Origin: Ramazzottius varieornatus
Taxonomy: Eukaryota; Tardigrada; Eutardigrada; Parachela; Ramazzottiidae
Assembly: GCA_001949185.1 (NCBI GenBank)
Contig: BDGG01000008.1
Location: 183,648-247,647, forward strand
Direction of reading: 5' to 3'
DNA length: 64,000 nt
Shown: positions 36,385 through 47,412 of the stretch, piece by piece
Numbering within the stretch: the stretch's first letter is position 1
How the letters are laid out: every line of letters starts with the position of its first letter
Position numbers and translations under genes: made by a program
The notes under the pieces: model-generated
Database searches by the model: none
Told to the model about the DNA's origin: nothing
Seen by the model: the letters and a program-made list of their open reading frames with translations, nothing else

Positions 36385-36968
36385 GCCATGCTCCTATTGA
36401 CCGTCCATCCAGAGTAGCATAATATATTATCACTTTCCCAGATCCAGATTATTCAGGCTTATAATCCGCACAGTAACTAATCCGCAGCATACGAGGACGA
36501 CGACAATATTCATAAGAACTACTAAGCTCAGCCTGGTAGGGATTAGGGAACATGGACCAGCTGATCTGTTCTTACCAGCTGCTCTGTAGAGGGCGCGCGT
36601 GACGTGCGTACTGCTTCTGACCACTGGCTCTCCCAGAGCGTCTTTGACTCTTTACATTGCCGAGCAGAGTCTTTTCCTTCTCGCAAGTCGCAAGCGAACT
36701 TTGTCGTTGTTTTATTGTTCTGGTTACGAACGGTCCAAGCACTGGCTGCTTTTTATGATATCGTCTGTGAAGCTAGCGCACTAGGAGCTAACGGCCTGCT
36801 ATCTGACATTCCGTTCAGAAAGCAGAACAAATAAAAAACCGGTTCGCGAGCAGTGAAGTGTTCGGTATTAAACACGGCAGTAAACTGGTAAATTGTGAAC
36901 TGTAGACAGTTCACTTTGGTCTGAAATTTCGCGGAATACTTGAATTGTCGAAAAGAAAACTGTATACG
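36385..36968. promoter_or_regulatory. Divergent promoter between aminopeptidase and P450
   Basis: These 584 bp lie between two divergent start codons. A CAGCTGATC site lies near 36558. An everted repeat lies at 36896-36913, listed separately. Confidence 0.5.
36896..36913. promoter_or_regulatory. ER6-like everted repeat TGAACT-N6-AGTTCA
   Basis: TGAACT, six bases (GTAGAC), then AGTTCA, within a perfect 9-bp-arm palindrome (36895-36914). It lies 55 bp upstream of the P450 start codon. Everted hexamers with spacing 6 are the classical site of PXR/CAR-type nuclear receptors on vertebrate xenobiotic P450 genes. Function here is inferred from pattern and position only; it could be a chance hairpin. 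Confidence 0.4.
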
Positions 36969-39294
36969 ATGTTTTTCGTGTACTTAACAGCTGCATGCGC
37001 TATCTTCTTCCTTTTCAAGAAATATTTGCTGTTCTTATGGAGCCGTGGGGTGGGTGAGTTTCCTCCTGGTCCCTGGCCGGTTCCGGTTATTGGCAACTCG
37101 TTGCAATTAGATCGGAAGAAGCCATGGGAAACTTTCGAAAAGTGGACGCTTCATTACGGCAAAATATTTTCTGTCTTGCTGGGTGACAAACCAACGATCG
37201 TCGTCTCGGACTTGCAACTAATCAAGCGAGCTTTCAAGGATGACCGTTTCACCGGAAGACCCGATTCTATCTGGCAGGTTCTCAACATGGATATCGACCG
37301 TGGTATCGTCCTGTCGCAAGGCGAAGCATGGAAGGAAAATAGGAAGTTCACTCTCCATGCATTGCGCGATCTCGGTACTTCGTCGTTCTTATGCTTCATG
37401 GTCGGAAGTTCTATCAAATGTCAAGTTAGCTTACGATGTCGATTATTGCAGGTTTCGGTACCTCGGCCACACAAGACAATATTCAGGAAGAGGCCAGAAA
37501 GCTTTTGAGGTTACTCAAGAAGTCAAATGCCTCGCCGATGGAATGTAGAATGCCCTTCGCGACTGCAGGTACGAAAAGTTTCCTCGTGACTTCGGCATCT
37601 AACTGATGAGATACTACGTATTTTCCTTTATAGCTTCGAATGTCATATCTCGTGTGCTGTTCGGAAACGTCTTCGACATGGAAGATGAGAACTTGAAGAA
37701 GTTTGTGGGATGCACAGCAGAGAACTTCTGTGCCAGCGCTAGAACAGGCTTGATCGGTCTTGTCCCGTGGGTCCAGTACTCCCCGCCTTACCGAGGAGAA
37801 CTACAGGCACTTCGAAACAGAGTCACCACTGAGATTACGCAGACGCAAGAACTACTAGATGCGCACCGGAAGTCCTTCAATCCGGAGACACCACGAGACT
37901 ACATCGATGCATTCCTTGTGGCACAGAAGACTGTCCACAAGAAAGCATACAGGTTTACAGGTACGAGGTACACCACATAATTTGGGCACAGCGATTTTCG
38001 CATTATAATTCGGGCAATGCGAAAAGTTTAAGCTCTGTCATCAACGCTTGATTGATATCTCATCGTACACCTGTTGATACAATATTAGGCTTTTCAACAT
38101 TGGACCGACCCATGTGTCTCCCACGATGGACTGCTTTGACTTACGAAACTTTACCGTCCCAAACCTGTTTAAACCTTAAGAAAATAGACTGATGTAATCC
38201 ACGAGATAAGAAGCATGTGATTACCGGCAACAGAAGCTGAGAAAATGCATGCCCGAATTAGGGTGCGAAAGTCATTATGACCGAATTATGCACTGTACCT
38301 CGTACTGTAATGCGCTGTTTCACCTTCGCCTTGAAACCCGGAGCACCTTCCACATAAAGTCTGTTTTATATGTAGACTGGGATTTGGTGTGCAATATCAG
38401 CGATATCCACGCCGGTAAGTGATAATTGTATCGGTTTCCCATTAATCAACATGACTAATTCGTGTTTCGCATCTTTCAAGCCTCTACGGAAACGACAGCC
38501 ACGTTCCTCCTGTGGGCCATGATTTACATGATTCGCTTTCCAATGGTTCAGAGAAAAGCTCAGATGGAAATCGACAAGGTGGTGGGACCCCACAGTGCCA
38601 TCACTTTCGCCGATCGGGAGAACCTGCCATATGTGGAAGCTGTTGTGCACGAGGTCTTCCGCTCGAGCAACTACGGACCGTTTCTGCTTCCTCATGCCAC
38701 CATTGAGAATGCGGATTTTGAAGGCTTCGTTCTACCTATAGGTACTCGACTACTGGTGCAAAAATGCAGTTTAGTCAAGAACTTCGCACCTAATCGATTC
38801 CTCACAGGAACCCAGGTCATTGCCAATGCCTGGCATGTCCATCGAGATGCTGCCTTATGGAAGGAACCAGAGGAATTTGATCCTGAAAGATTCATACTTC
38901 CTGATGGTCAGCTTGATAAGAGTCTACTCAACAATGTGATAGTGTTCTCCGTCGGCAAGTGAAACTGAAATCGTAGAGCAGTGGACTAACCTATGTCTAC
39001 AGAGTTTCATATTGTTAGGAAAACGAGTTTGTCCCGGCGAAATCTTAGCGCGAATGGAGATCCTGGTGTTTCTCGGTTCCATACTCCAGCAATTTACGAT
39101 ACGAAGTGAACAGGAGGACGTCGTGCCATCTCTAGAAAGAGTCAATGGATTAGGTACGCAAGTGGATTACAACCTGAAAACCATTTATTCTGTAGAGCAA
39201 CAAGGAAGTTCAACAATAAATAAAATTTGTCCCTTTTCCAGCCCTAACACCGCATCCATACAGATGTCGGTTTATTCCTAGAGGTCCCGAATGA
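36969..39294 (+). CDS. Microsomal cytochrome P450, CYP2-like
   Basis: A haem monooxygenase of the ER. Eight exons (36969-37374, 37452-37568, 37634-37960, 38376-38414, 38481-38741, 38808-38954, 39019-39153, 39242-39294) give 494 aa, the family's normal length. There is an N-terminal anchor (YLTAACAIFFLFKKYLLFLW) and a proline hinge (FPPGPWPVPVIGNSLQL). The C-helix WKENRKF is present. The I-helix (NISDIHAASTETTATFLL) has Ser where AGTET has Gly. ExxR is EVFR, and the meander is FDPERFILPDG. The haem loop is FSVGKRVCPGE, and the C terminus is LTPHPYRCRFIPRG, as in clan 2. Intron 6 (38955-39018) is GC..AG (gtcg|gcaagt). Intron 3 holds a palindromic element. The substrate is unknown; the sterol-gene neighbourhood makes a sterol possible, but this is speculation. 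Confidence 0.9.
37961..38308. repeat. Palindromic element inside P450 intron 3
   Basis: The left end (gtacgaggtacaccacataa) is the reverse complement of the right end (gcataat...gtacctcgtac, ending near 38305), and internal pieces also pair (cgcattataattcgggca against gcccgaattagggtgcg). The terminal GT of the left arm is the splice donor of the intron. Confidence 0.7.
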
Positions 39295-39505
39295 TAACCC
39301 ATGAAAGAAGAGACGGATGTGCGCTGATCGTTGGATCGTCCAGTTTCCATGACTGCTGCTGTTAGCCTGTGGACACCGGGCACGCTCATGTGAATTTTCT
39401 GGGGGTGTTTCTGTTGACTCTGATAATCTTGTCATGTTAATTTTAGTGGTTTGATGTTGCTTGTAATAATTCAAGACAAACTGTAATATTTTAGCCTTCT
39501 TGACC

Positions 39506-41738
39506 ATGGGGGAACCCGCTGCGGCCGACGCTGCTTGCCCAAGGGATGGCTCCAGAAAGCACGATATTATTTCTTGTAAATTCAACCCGTCAGGAACTTC
39601 TGTACTGGCCACCACTAAAACTGGCTTCCTGATATTCGTTTTGGATCGAGAAGGAGCTGTCTCTTTACAGCACGAGTACGACGTCGGGGTAGAGATTAAG
39701 TTCGCCGAGCGGTTATACTCTACTAATTTGGTGGCATACGTTACTTGTGAAAACCCGGAAGTATTCGTAGTCTTCCATTGCAAGCGACGAAAAATTGTGT
39801 GCGATTTCCGATATCCCAGTACTATTTCCGTCGTACGATTTAATCGTCAACGCGTCATCGTTGCCGTGAAAGAAGCGGTAAGAAAACCTCCGACTATTAA
39901 CATAGGGGGTTCAATAAGTTTTAAAGCTGCGTTCACCAGAAATTCTGTGGTCGTTCGATCTCGGCAAATTTTTGCAATCAAGCAAAAGCAACTTATGGGC
40001 AATACCGAAAAATTAGAGGCTAGGCTGGGAAGTCATTCGTCGAAAAAATTTTGTAAAGTATATGAAGGGAAGTTTTTTCAGGGCTCCGCGTTGTAGAAGA
40101 AATTTTGCAGTTTCCTCCCACTGCTCGTTTGAGTTTAACTATAGCTCTGGATGAAAGAGGGATGTCTAGTGACTAGCTTGGGCAGAAGGAAGTCAAGCCG
40201 GACAGCTGTCAAGGCTCGCTAAAAATTTTCATTTTTTCACCAAGTGAAAATGCGCAAGTGAAACGGGGATAAACCAGCTGGTGCGTTACCTGATCACTAG
40301 CCGGATTTTGCAAACTTTTCTGTTTCCTCCGCCAGGTTTTTATTCGTGATGAAAGTTAGTTTTCAGTCTGTATTCTCTTCACGCTCTAGTTGCTTTCCGT
40401 CGAAGCGCCAGAAAATCATCTATCCCAGATATTCGAGAAACAACATTTCCATCATCGGCGCGGATAACGTAAGGATAACATTATAAAATGCGCGAGTTTG
40501 AGAGGAAAATCGAAAAACGACTTTTTGCATCTTTTCAAAAACTTATTTCTCCTCCTGTTCGAGTAGCAAGTACCTCGTCTTTTGAGGATAGTGATAAGAA
40601 GAGATGGTCTATCTTTCGAAAGCATGCTCTGGAAAATAGCACTTTCAGGTGGACTGTGCCTTAAGACTTATTGAACCCCCTATGTAACTATCTAGACCAA
40701 CTTTTTCCCTACGAATCTTTCATGCTTGCTGAACTATCTTTCTGTGAAGTAGCACTCTCCAGTTATTGGTCAGACTTCATGAACTCCAGTCCTTTTGCTG
40801 GATATACTCCAATTCAGTCATGCTGTTGCACTATGCTTTTGTTGACTACTTCGATGGCTACGACTAAGTGTTTTGTGCAGATCTACATCCACAACGTGCG
40901 GAACATGCAAATCGTGCAAATCATCAAAGACCTCCCACACGGACTTCCGTCCAACATCATGGAGCTCGCCACTTCCGATAATTGCGGTTACCTCGCTTTC
41001 CCATTCAAAACTGACTCAGGCACTGTCCGCATCTTTGACGTGTTCCAGCTGCAAGACGTATCATGCATTCAAGCTCATCAAAGTCCCATCGCCGTGGTCA
41101 AGTTCGATCCTACCGGCTATCGCATAGCCACAGCCTCTGTTCGAGGCACGTGCATCCGAGTTTTCGACAGCGCCCACGGGCAGAAGCTGTGCGAGTTCCG
41201 TCGTGGGTTTAAGGAAGTCAAGATGGTGTCGCTTTCCTTCAGCCTGGACAATCGCTATCTATCAGCCACGAGTGATTCTGAGACCATTCACATCTTCAAA
41301 ATACCTGTTGATTCCAACCCGGATAACGCGGGGTTTCTGCAAAGCGTGCGGAATACAATGACAACGGCTGGTGGCTTACTCAACACGGAAGAACGGGCGT
41401 TCCTTACTATGCCCAGTCCGCTGCATGGCCAGTACGCCGTTGGGAACTTTGGGTCGCTCTCTGTCGGAGTTATCAACTTCCTGTTGATAAATCCGCAAGG
41501 ACTGTTGTATATCTACTCGCTGGCAGAAAATGCGGAAGGCAGTGGGTTTATTCGACCAGTCCGACAAGTTAATCTTCAGGAGAAGAAAAAAGCAACGAGT
41601 ATTATTATATCATCGTTAAACCAGGAAGACGGAAGTGGCAAGACGAAAAAGGATGACTTTTTCATAGGGCCCAGTAATTTTGAGAGCAGTAAAACTTTTG
41701 AAATAAATGACCGTGTTGTACCCCAGTCAACTGAATGA
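39506..41738 (+). CDS. WIPI: WIPI/Atg18 PI3P-binding autophagy beta-propeller protein
   Basis: PROPPINs bind PI3P and PI(3,5)P2 on phagophores and recruit ATG16L1. Two exons (39506-39877, 40881-41738) give 409 aa. WD40-like blades are visible from SCKFNPSGTSVLATTKTGFL onward. Blade sequences diagnostic of WIPI1/2 follow: IYIHNVRNMQIVQIIKDLP, AHQSPIAVVKFDPTGYRIAT, and the lipid-binding EFRRG motif (GQKLCEFRRGFKEV), followed by SLSFSLDNRYLSATSDSETI and HIFKI. The polar C-terminal tail (EKKKATSIIISSLNQEDGSG) is not conserved. The single 1-kb intron is far longer than its neighbours' introns. The frame is open 210 nt upstream of exon 2 (from 40671), but that part does not resemble a PROPPIN. The start at 39506 is the first ATG in a sensible context. 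Confidence 0.9.
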
Positions 41739-41785
41739 TTGTTAAAAATCGAAATTTAACAAAACTGAGTCTTTTTGGAACAAGG

Positions 41786-43938
41786 TTATTCTTTTCGACG
41801 TTCGTATTGTATGATCGGGTTCTTGGGTGTATGGATCATGGTGGTAAAATTAGTCTCTGGAAAATACCCGCCTACGAGATCAAACTTATACTTGCGTAAG
41901 AGTGTGGCCCATATCGTCTTAATTTGCACGTAGGCAAACTGCTCGCCGATGCATCGATGGCGTCCTGCCCCGAAAGGAACGTAGGAAAATTTGGTTTCGC
42001 TAGTTATGTCTGGATTCAGATACCTAGAGAAACAACACAAAAAGTAGGATCGTTTACAAAAACAGATAACTGAAGGTTGAAAGGGAGATATTGGGCGTAC
42101 CGATCAGGGTCAAACTCGTCTGGATTCTCCCACGAGTCTTTCACATGCTGATTAACCGGTGGCGATACGCAGATCTGGTGCCCTGGAGGGATCTTGTAAC
42201 CCTTCACTTCCTGCAATAACTGAAGATTGTTTCCTGTTTTGACGTATATAACCTCGGAAAGCTTTTCCTTCGTACACCGATATTCCAACTTACCTGCTCC
42301 GTTTTGACCACGCGCATCATAGTCATGATAGGAGGTCGCAGCCGCAATGTCTCTTTCACACATCGGTCCAGCAGATCCAGGTCTTTCAGGACTTCGAAAG
42401 ACAGTGGCTGGTATGGAGTTCCACAAACCATCTTTTGTTCTTCAACAACAGCTTTCTGAAAGACAAAAAAGTTTCTGGTTGTAGCAACGACAGCGTCTCC
42501 TTTCCGAAGCCCGACAGTATGATTTCATCACGCTATACAGCCCCAAAGCTCGATTATCACACTGACCTGAAGTGCCTGGTTCTTCGCCAGGAAAAAGCCC
42601 ATCCATGAGCTAGAGGTGGACGACGTATGCTGGCCTGCCATCAGCAATCCAATGAGCATGCCGGCGATCTGGTCGTCGGTTAGATGTGTTCCGTCCCTAG
42701 AAAAGCAACCCGATATCGAAATCCTAGTACTAGTACTGCATGAATTCACAAACGCATCTACAGGTTCTTTAGGTACTTGTAAGTGGAGTCAATCAAGGTT
42801 TGCAGCATGTCGTCATCGCGAACACCCGATTCGCGTCTTTTCTGAATTGCACCGTGGAAGATTTGCTTCATTCTCTTGTGCGCAGCATCCCGTCTGCGGA
42901 AGCTTGGGAGAGGGAGCCAGGCAGGGAGTAACCAAGCTTCGTGGGAGAACCCTCCGTCCAAGTCAGCATACAGCTGCGCCACCTATGAGCAAAGCCGTGA
43001 CACCAGGGACGAACAAGCAGTTACCGCTTCTCGGGTGGATTGGAAGGAGGCTTCATTTACTAACCTCTTCGTTGAGAACAGCTCGAATTTCTTTTCCTTG
43101 TAAGCATCGGCTGGCGGTTAATATGACCAACTCAGCCATTGCGTGGAAAAGGTCCTTCTTGCCGTAGTCACCCCATCGCTCGAAGTACTTCTCCGTTTCT
43201 TCGATGATCATCGGTATATGCGCTCTGAACTGAGCTATATTCAAACCGGTCTTGAACATCTTCTTCTGCTCCATGAACACCTGTAGTCAAATTTTCCATC
43301 AGCTTCCGCCTGCAGGCAAGGTAAGTTTTACACGAAGCACTTACGTTATTTGGAACATCATAAGCCACACCTTTCCCGAAGACCGGAGTCACGAGCTTGC
43401 CGTAGATCTCCTCGGCGTTCAAGTCTTCATTCTTGCTATTGAAGAAAAGCGCGCTAGCGTCGGACCCAACGACGTAGGTGAAGGTCTTGCCCATCATTTG
43501 CATACTGAAGACCGGTCCATACTGCAAAAAACCACATTCAAACACGGTTAATTTTTCCCGATTCAGTCCAAAGGCTGAACCGATAGCCTCACAGTGAAAA
43601 ACCACTCGACGTTAGGCAGAAATAAATTAACCTTGTAGTATGCGTTCTCGAGGAAGGCGACAGGGTTGATGCCGAAGTCCAGAGCGCTACCCAGAAATGG
43701 TATGGTGTAAGGTACGAGCGGTGGAAGGTCCTATCAAGTACAAAAAGACAGTACGTATGGGTTCAGAATAATTTGCTGCACATGTACGAACACTTACCTT
43801 TTGGGATGAACCGGAAGTCCGTACATAGCGCCAGAGATAAAGCACGAAAATGATGCATACAGCCAGCACGGAGATAGTTGTCTGTCGGTTGCAACAGCTG
43901 AAAGCTTCTGTCACGAAGCCGCTGAAGCCCTCCATCAT
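41786..43938 (-). CDS. CYP51A1: Sterol 14-alpha-demethylase (lanosterol 14-demethylase)
   Basis: CYP51 removes the 14-alpha methyl of lanosterol or 24,25-dihydrolanosterol at the ER. Nine exons (43938-43798, 43730-43632, 43521-43345, 43280-43065, 42982-42777, 42696-42567, 42455-42294, 42210-42101, 42023-41786) give 492 aa in frame; human CYP51 is about 500. Near-diagnostic motifs: the anchor ([13 protein letters not shown]), the substrate-recognition region [19 protein letters not shown], the I-helix [20 protein letters not shown] (family signature AGQHTSS), [15 protein letters not shown] (ExxR), [13 protein letters not shown], and the haem loop [20 protein letters not shown]. The C terminus [17 protein letters not shown] is also as in vertebrates. 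No missing catalytic residue is seen. It lies head to head with lanosterol synthase across 516 bp. Confidence 0.97.
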
Positions 43939-44454
43939 GACGTAGTTGACGCCTCAGTTCCCACAACGATCCAGAATGCTGGAAGGCACCACTGGTTGCA
44001 ATGGAGAATCTACAGGAACATTCGCTGGACCGAACGGGCTAACTCCAAGTAATCACGCTGTGCGCATCAGGCAAAACTGATCGTGCGGTAAAAGCGTGCG
44101 CCGGTGATGCATGCGTGGGTCGAAGGAAGGTACTGCGGAAATCTCAAACGGACCGCGAACTGGACAAAGTCCAGAAAGAAGATTGAAATCAACGAGACTT
44201 TCCAAGTTCCAACTCAAAGTTTTAGCCTGCCATTTGCACAGCTGATCTGGCTGATGACGTCAACGGAAACAGCTGATGAATAATCTCCAATCAAAAAGTA
44301 AACAATCGGGTCAACCGAGCTCTTCAATCAATCAACCACTTGTGCGGCTGCAGCAGTCTTATGATTCCCATCTGCAATTAAACTTGTTAATTTTCCTGGT
44401 TGCCATCTCTGTAAAAATTTCTCCCATCGTTTTCCGCTTTCCTTTGCGCAGACA
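43939..44454. promoter_or_regulatory. Shared CYP51-LSS divergent promoter
   Basis: The 516-bp interval between the two start codons. A perfect palindromic CRE-type site TGACGTCA lies at 44255-44262, flanked by two CAGCTGAT boxes (CAGCTG at 44239-44244 and 44270-44275). No SREBP-type SRE (TCACCCCAC) was seen. An acceptor-like tract (ctttgcgcag) just before the LSS ATG suggests a 5' UTR intron. Confidence 0.55.
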
Positions 44455-47412
44455 ATGGGATTCACCACGGATTTCGTCTACGGTAACAACCTGCCCAGGA
44501 ATCGAGGAGGACCATACAAGACCAAACCGGCGACCGATTTGACTCGATGGCGGCTGACGAATATTGGAGGACGGCAAACATGGAAATATTACGAGACTAA
44601 CGAAAGTCCACCTCGCGGCCAGTCCTTCCTCGAGAAGCATTCCTTGGGACTTCCAGCAGTAAGTTGCCTTTGTGACGTGATCCAATATCTACCATGTATG
44701 TCTCACTTCAGGAGGATGATGGCAACAGTGCTCGAAACAGTGCGAAACTGGCACCGGAAGCTGCCTTACGAGGAATGGACTTTTACGCTAAGCTGCAAGC
44801 CGAAGATGGACACTGGGCAGGCGACTATGGCGGTCCGCTGTTCCTCCTCCCCGGGCTAGTTATCGTCTGTTACATCACTAACACGTCCTTCTCGAACGCA
44901 CAAAAGCTGGAGATTATTCGTTATCTTCGATCTGTCCAGTGTCCAGGTGGAGGATGGGGGTAATAAGAACACCCTATATGAGGCGCCACTTCGCGAATGG
45001 TTAGTTATCAACAACTTCCACCTATGTCTTTGTAGGTTGCACATCGAAGGCCCGCCAACGGTTTTCGGGTGCGCGCTGAACTACTGTGTGATGCGGATTC
45101 TAGGTGTGTCGGCGGACGACGGTGACCTCCGGCTGGCTCGCGAGCGTCTGCTGGGTCTGGGCGGGGCAGCAGCTATTCCTTCCTGGGGAAAGTTCTGGTT
45201 AGCTATCCTCAACGTGTATGAATGGAACGGTATGCATTCGCTTCTACCGGAAATGTGGCTGTTACCTGAATGGATACCGATCCATCCTTCGAAGCTATGG
45301 TGCCATTGCAGGTAGCTTTCCTTCGACTACTGTATATCATACTTTTCTGTGACGCTTCTGTCACGGAAATTCAGCTTATCTTAGACAGGTCTATCTCCCT
45401 ATGGGCGTATGTTACGGTCTTCGACTGAGAGCTCCCGTGAACGATCTGATTGGACAGCTCAGGAAGGAAATATACGTCCAGAATTACGAGACGATTGACT
45501 GGAAGGCTCAGCGGGACAATGTCTCTTCTGCGGATCTCTACACACCCCATAGCTGGCTCTTGAAAATAAGCTATGGTACGACAGTGACATCTTTCCGCTT
45601 ATCATCCGTGGGCCTGTTTTGTAACTAGATGTTCACTGCAGTGTTCCTGGACTTTTACGAAAGCTACGGGCTTCGCTTTTTCCGCAAACTGGCCGTTGAT
45701 AAATGTTATAAAGACATTTGCGCAGATGATAAATTCACAAATTGCATCAGTATTGGACCGGTAAGTGACCATCATAATGAACTAAACGGTTCCTCAACAA
45801 GCAAGAAGTAAAAGTATAAGCGTCGAACTGTGTTTATAGATTTCGAAAGTTATCAACATGTTCGTGCGATGGGCTGTTGACGGGCCCCAAAATCCGTGGT
45901 TCAAAATGCACCAGGAAAGGGTGGACGACTACTTGTGGCTCGGCTTGGACGGTATGAAGATGAGTGGAACAAACGGCTCGCAAGTATGGGACACTGCTTT
46001 CGCGATTCAAGCCTTCGTTGAGGTAAGCGCTACTGCTCTTACCAGTATAAACGGTCTTGTAGAATTTTCTGGGGTTTGCTAGGCGGCCGCCGTTCAGCAT
46101 CCGAATCTGTTGGAGACACTCAGTTCCGCCCACGGTTTTTTACGGTTCTCCCAAATCCTCGCTAGTCCATCTCAGTGCGAAACCTACTATCGACAACCCA
46201 GCAAAGGTGGTTGGCCATTTTCAACCTTGGACTGCGGATGGATAGTGGCGGACTGCACAGCGGAAGCACTGAAGAGCGTGCTCTACCTCCAGAAACTGCG
46301 TCCTCTAGACATGATGATCACCGCCTTGTCCCCTCGACGAATGCAGGACGCAGTCGACCTAGTACGGTACAGTTGGTACGACAAAAACTAACCTTTTCTA
46401 ATGTTTCTCATTACCTTTTGGTTCTTAGCTTTTGGCGATGAAGAACGAAGATGGAGGATTCGCCACATATGAGCGGAAACGAGGAGGGCGCCTTCTGGAG
46501 CTCCTCAACCCGTCGGAAGTCTTCGGCGATATCATGATCGACTACACGTATGTTGAGTGCACTTCAGCAGCCATGCAAGCTGTAAAGACTTTTTCAAGTC
46601 AGTTTCCCGAATACCGTAGTAACGATTGCAGGTAAGTTAGGGCCGAACTTGCGAGATGATTGAATGAACGAAGGTCTTCACTGCTTATATGACACTAAAC
46701 TTTCATGGGTCGCAGGAATCTGCTTTCCGATGGCCTTGAGTATGTTCGAAAGCAGCAAAGAACAGATGGCTCGTGGGAAGGTTCGTGGGGCGTATGCTTC
46801 ACTTATGGCACATGGTTTGGGCTGGAAGCTTACGCATGTATGGGATACGGATACGGGAATGACAAGTAGACAGCTGGACAACAATTATGGTCCCGAAAAG
46901 TAAAGAACAGATGTCAGGCGATCTTCAGTTGATCTTGTATATTTCAGATCTCCAAGTTTGGAAGTTGTCAAAGCGTGCGCTTTCCTGGTCCGGTACCAAA
47001 TGAGCGATGGCGGCTGGGGAGAGAACTTTGAATCCTGTGAACAGCGGCAGTATGTGCAGAGCGAAACTTCCCAGATTGTCAACACGTGCTGGGCATTACT
47101 TGGCCTTATGGCAGTCAGGTATGCATTATGCAACCCTTCCAAGTTAGTAACGACAGAAGAGCACCACAATGAGAACGTAGGATTACGGCTGTTTCCAGGT
47201 ACCCGGAAGTGGAAATAATTGAGCGCGGCATTGATTTGCTGATCCGAAGACAACTAAGCAATGGAGACTGGCCTCAAGAAAACATCAGCGGCGTTTTCAA
47301 CAAGTCTTGTGCCATCTCCTACACTAGCTATCGGAACGTCTTTCCGATTTGGACTTTGGGTAGATTCATGCAGCTGTATCCGTCTCATTCATTCGTACGA
47401 CGTACTCGGTAA
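44455..47412 (+). CDS. LSS: Lanosterol synthase (oxidosqualene cyclase)
   Basis: LSS cyclises 2,3-oxidosqualene to lanosterol at the ER or lipid droplets. Eleven exons (44455-44658, 44712-44959, 45036-45311, 45385-45575, 45642-45760, 45840-46022, 46083-46361, 46429-46631, 46716-46865, 46948-47118, 47199-47412) give 745 aa; human LSS is 732. QW repeats are visible ([79 protein letters not shown]). The catalytic motif is DCTAE in [17 protein letters not shown]. The Cys and Val before it, and Thr in [13 protein letters not shown], are the residues that mark lanosterol rather than cycloartenol synthases. All frames close and nothing is degraded. The start [10 protein letters not shown] fits the family's variable N terminus. 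Confidence 0.97.

Noticed and set aside
41786-47412. Contamination or horizontal transfer of the sterol genes
   Set aside because: Both genes have the same small introns and codon style as their neighbours, and their motifs are animal-like.
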